Under the pieces are notes generated by a model. It searched no databases. It worked only from the letters and a program-made list of their open reading frames with translations, and was not told the DNA's origin. DNA of 64,000 nt from Nematostella vectensis (taxonomy: Eukaryota; Cnidaria; Anthozoa; Actiniaria; Edwardsiidae), in assembly GCF_932526225.1 (NCBI RefSeq), contig NC_064036.1, forward strand, positions 744,001-808,000. The letters run 5' to 3'. Shown here one piece after another: positions 63,464-64,000 of this stretch (position 1 is the first letter of the stretch; each line of letters starts with the position of its first letter). Position numbers and translations under genes: made by a program.

Positions 63464-64000
63464 ACTATCACCGTAATCATCATCACCACTCCACTACTAC
63501 CATCATATACGTTTCCCTAATTTGATTATTCTGCATTTAATTTCGGTATGCGCAACGATAGAACGCCAAAGTTACCGTGATACTGCTTGAGGTAGTTTAT
63601 GAGGGCTTGCTCTATTCGCGTTTGAGGTTTATTTTGATTGAGCTACACACGTTTTAAAATTCGAAAACAGTTCCGCGTGTTTTTTGTTGTGTTCCTATAT
63701 CCGCGAAAGGAACTGAATAAATTATCACCTCACGGAACGGTTGTTCCGTTTAGAGGTGAAGAATCGGAACGCTAATGGAACGCTCCGGAACAAAAGAACT
63801 TGTTTGTACAATGAAGAACAAAATGTTCCCTTTTCGAAGTCCACAAAGGAACTGTTGGTCCTAATTGATGCAATTAGGAACAACAGTTCCATTTTTACGC
63901 GTTCCCAATTGAGGACCACCACTCAAAAAGAACAAAAGTTCCTGTTTGCTACGGTTAATAAACTTAAAAGGGAACGCCTGTTCCTAAGTGGTTAAAAGTA
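63464..64000. other. Right flank, rich in GGAAC/GTTCC motifs
   Basis: No gene is recognised. From about 63668 to 63985 the pentamer ggaac or its complement occurs far more often than expected. Overlapping frames on both strands result. The N-terminal exons of the START gene might lie beyond the window edge. Confidence 0.45.

Overview
The window looks like nuclear DNA of an early-branching animal, most probably a sea anemone such as Nematostella. The species is inferred, not proven. The DNA is AT-rich, genes are split by many GT-AG introns, and there are many minisatellites, short inverted-repeat elements and a BEL/Pao LTR retrotransposon. The protein set points the same way: an animal chitin synthase with SAM domains, TMEM267, a MIEN1-type protein, a CD225 protein and a START protein.

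Layout, left to right. 1-2.2 kb: a 71-bp minisatellite with higher-order structure and a MITE. 2.7-3.65 kb (+): a three-exon CD225/dispanin membrane protein. 5.4-8.9 kb: two 1,000-bp piggyBac-like non-autonomous elements and a 13-bp satellite. 9.6-14.6 kb (-): exons of one or two unrecognised proteins, one with a single membrane segment. 16.6-17.6 kb: a dead non-LTR retrotransposon end. 19.3-22.4 kb (+): a four-exon MIEN1/SelW-family gene with an in-frame TGA at the redox position and a C-terminal CaaX box. 25.3-27.6 kb (+): a two-exon MurA, a bacterial-type enzyme. 27.9-29.9 kb (+): TMEM267. 31.3-47.5 kb (-): a complete 19-exon chitin synthase of about 2,120 residues. 51.5-57.6 kb (-): five exons of a START-domain protein, whose last intron holds two large minisatellites. 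58.6-63.5 kb (+): a defective BEL/Pao element with an inverted pol segment, lying just upstream of the START exons.

Exon junctions were worked out by hand. In chitin synthase, the CD225 gene, the MIEN1-like gene, MurA, TMEM267 and START, every junction used keeps the reading frame, which is the main support for these models. MurA and chitin synthase both use UDP-GlcNAc, but nothing in the sequence shows that they work together. The most notable points are the intron-bearing MurA, the selenocysteine-type MIEN1 gene, the minisatellite built from a splice acceptor plus exon start, and the inverted retrotransposon segment.
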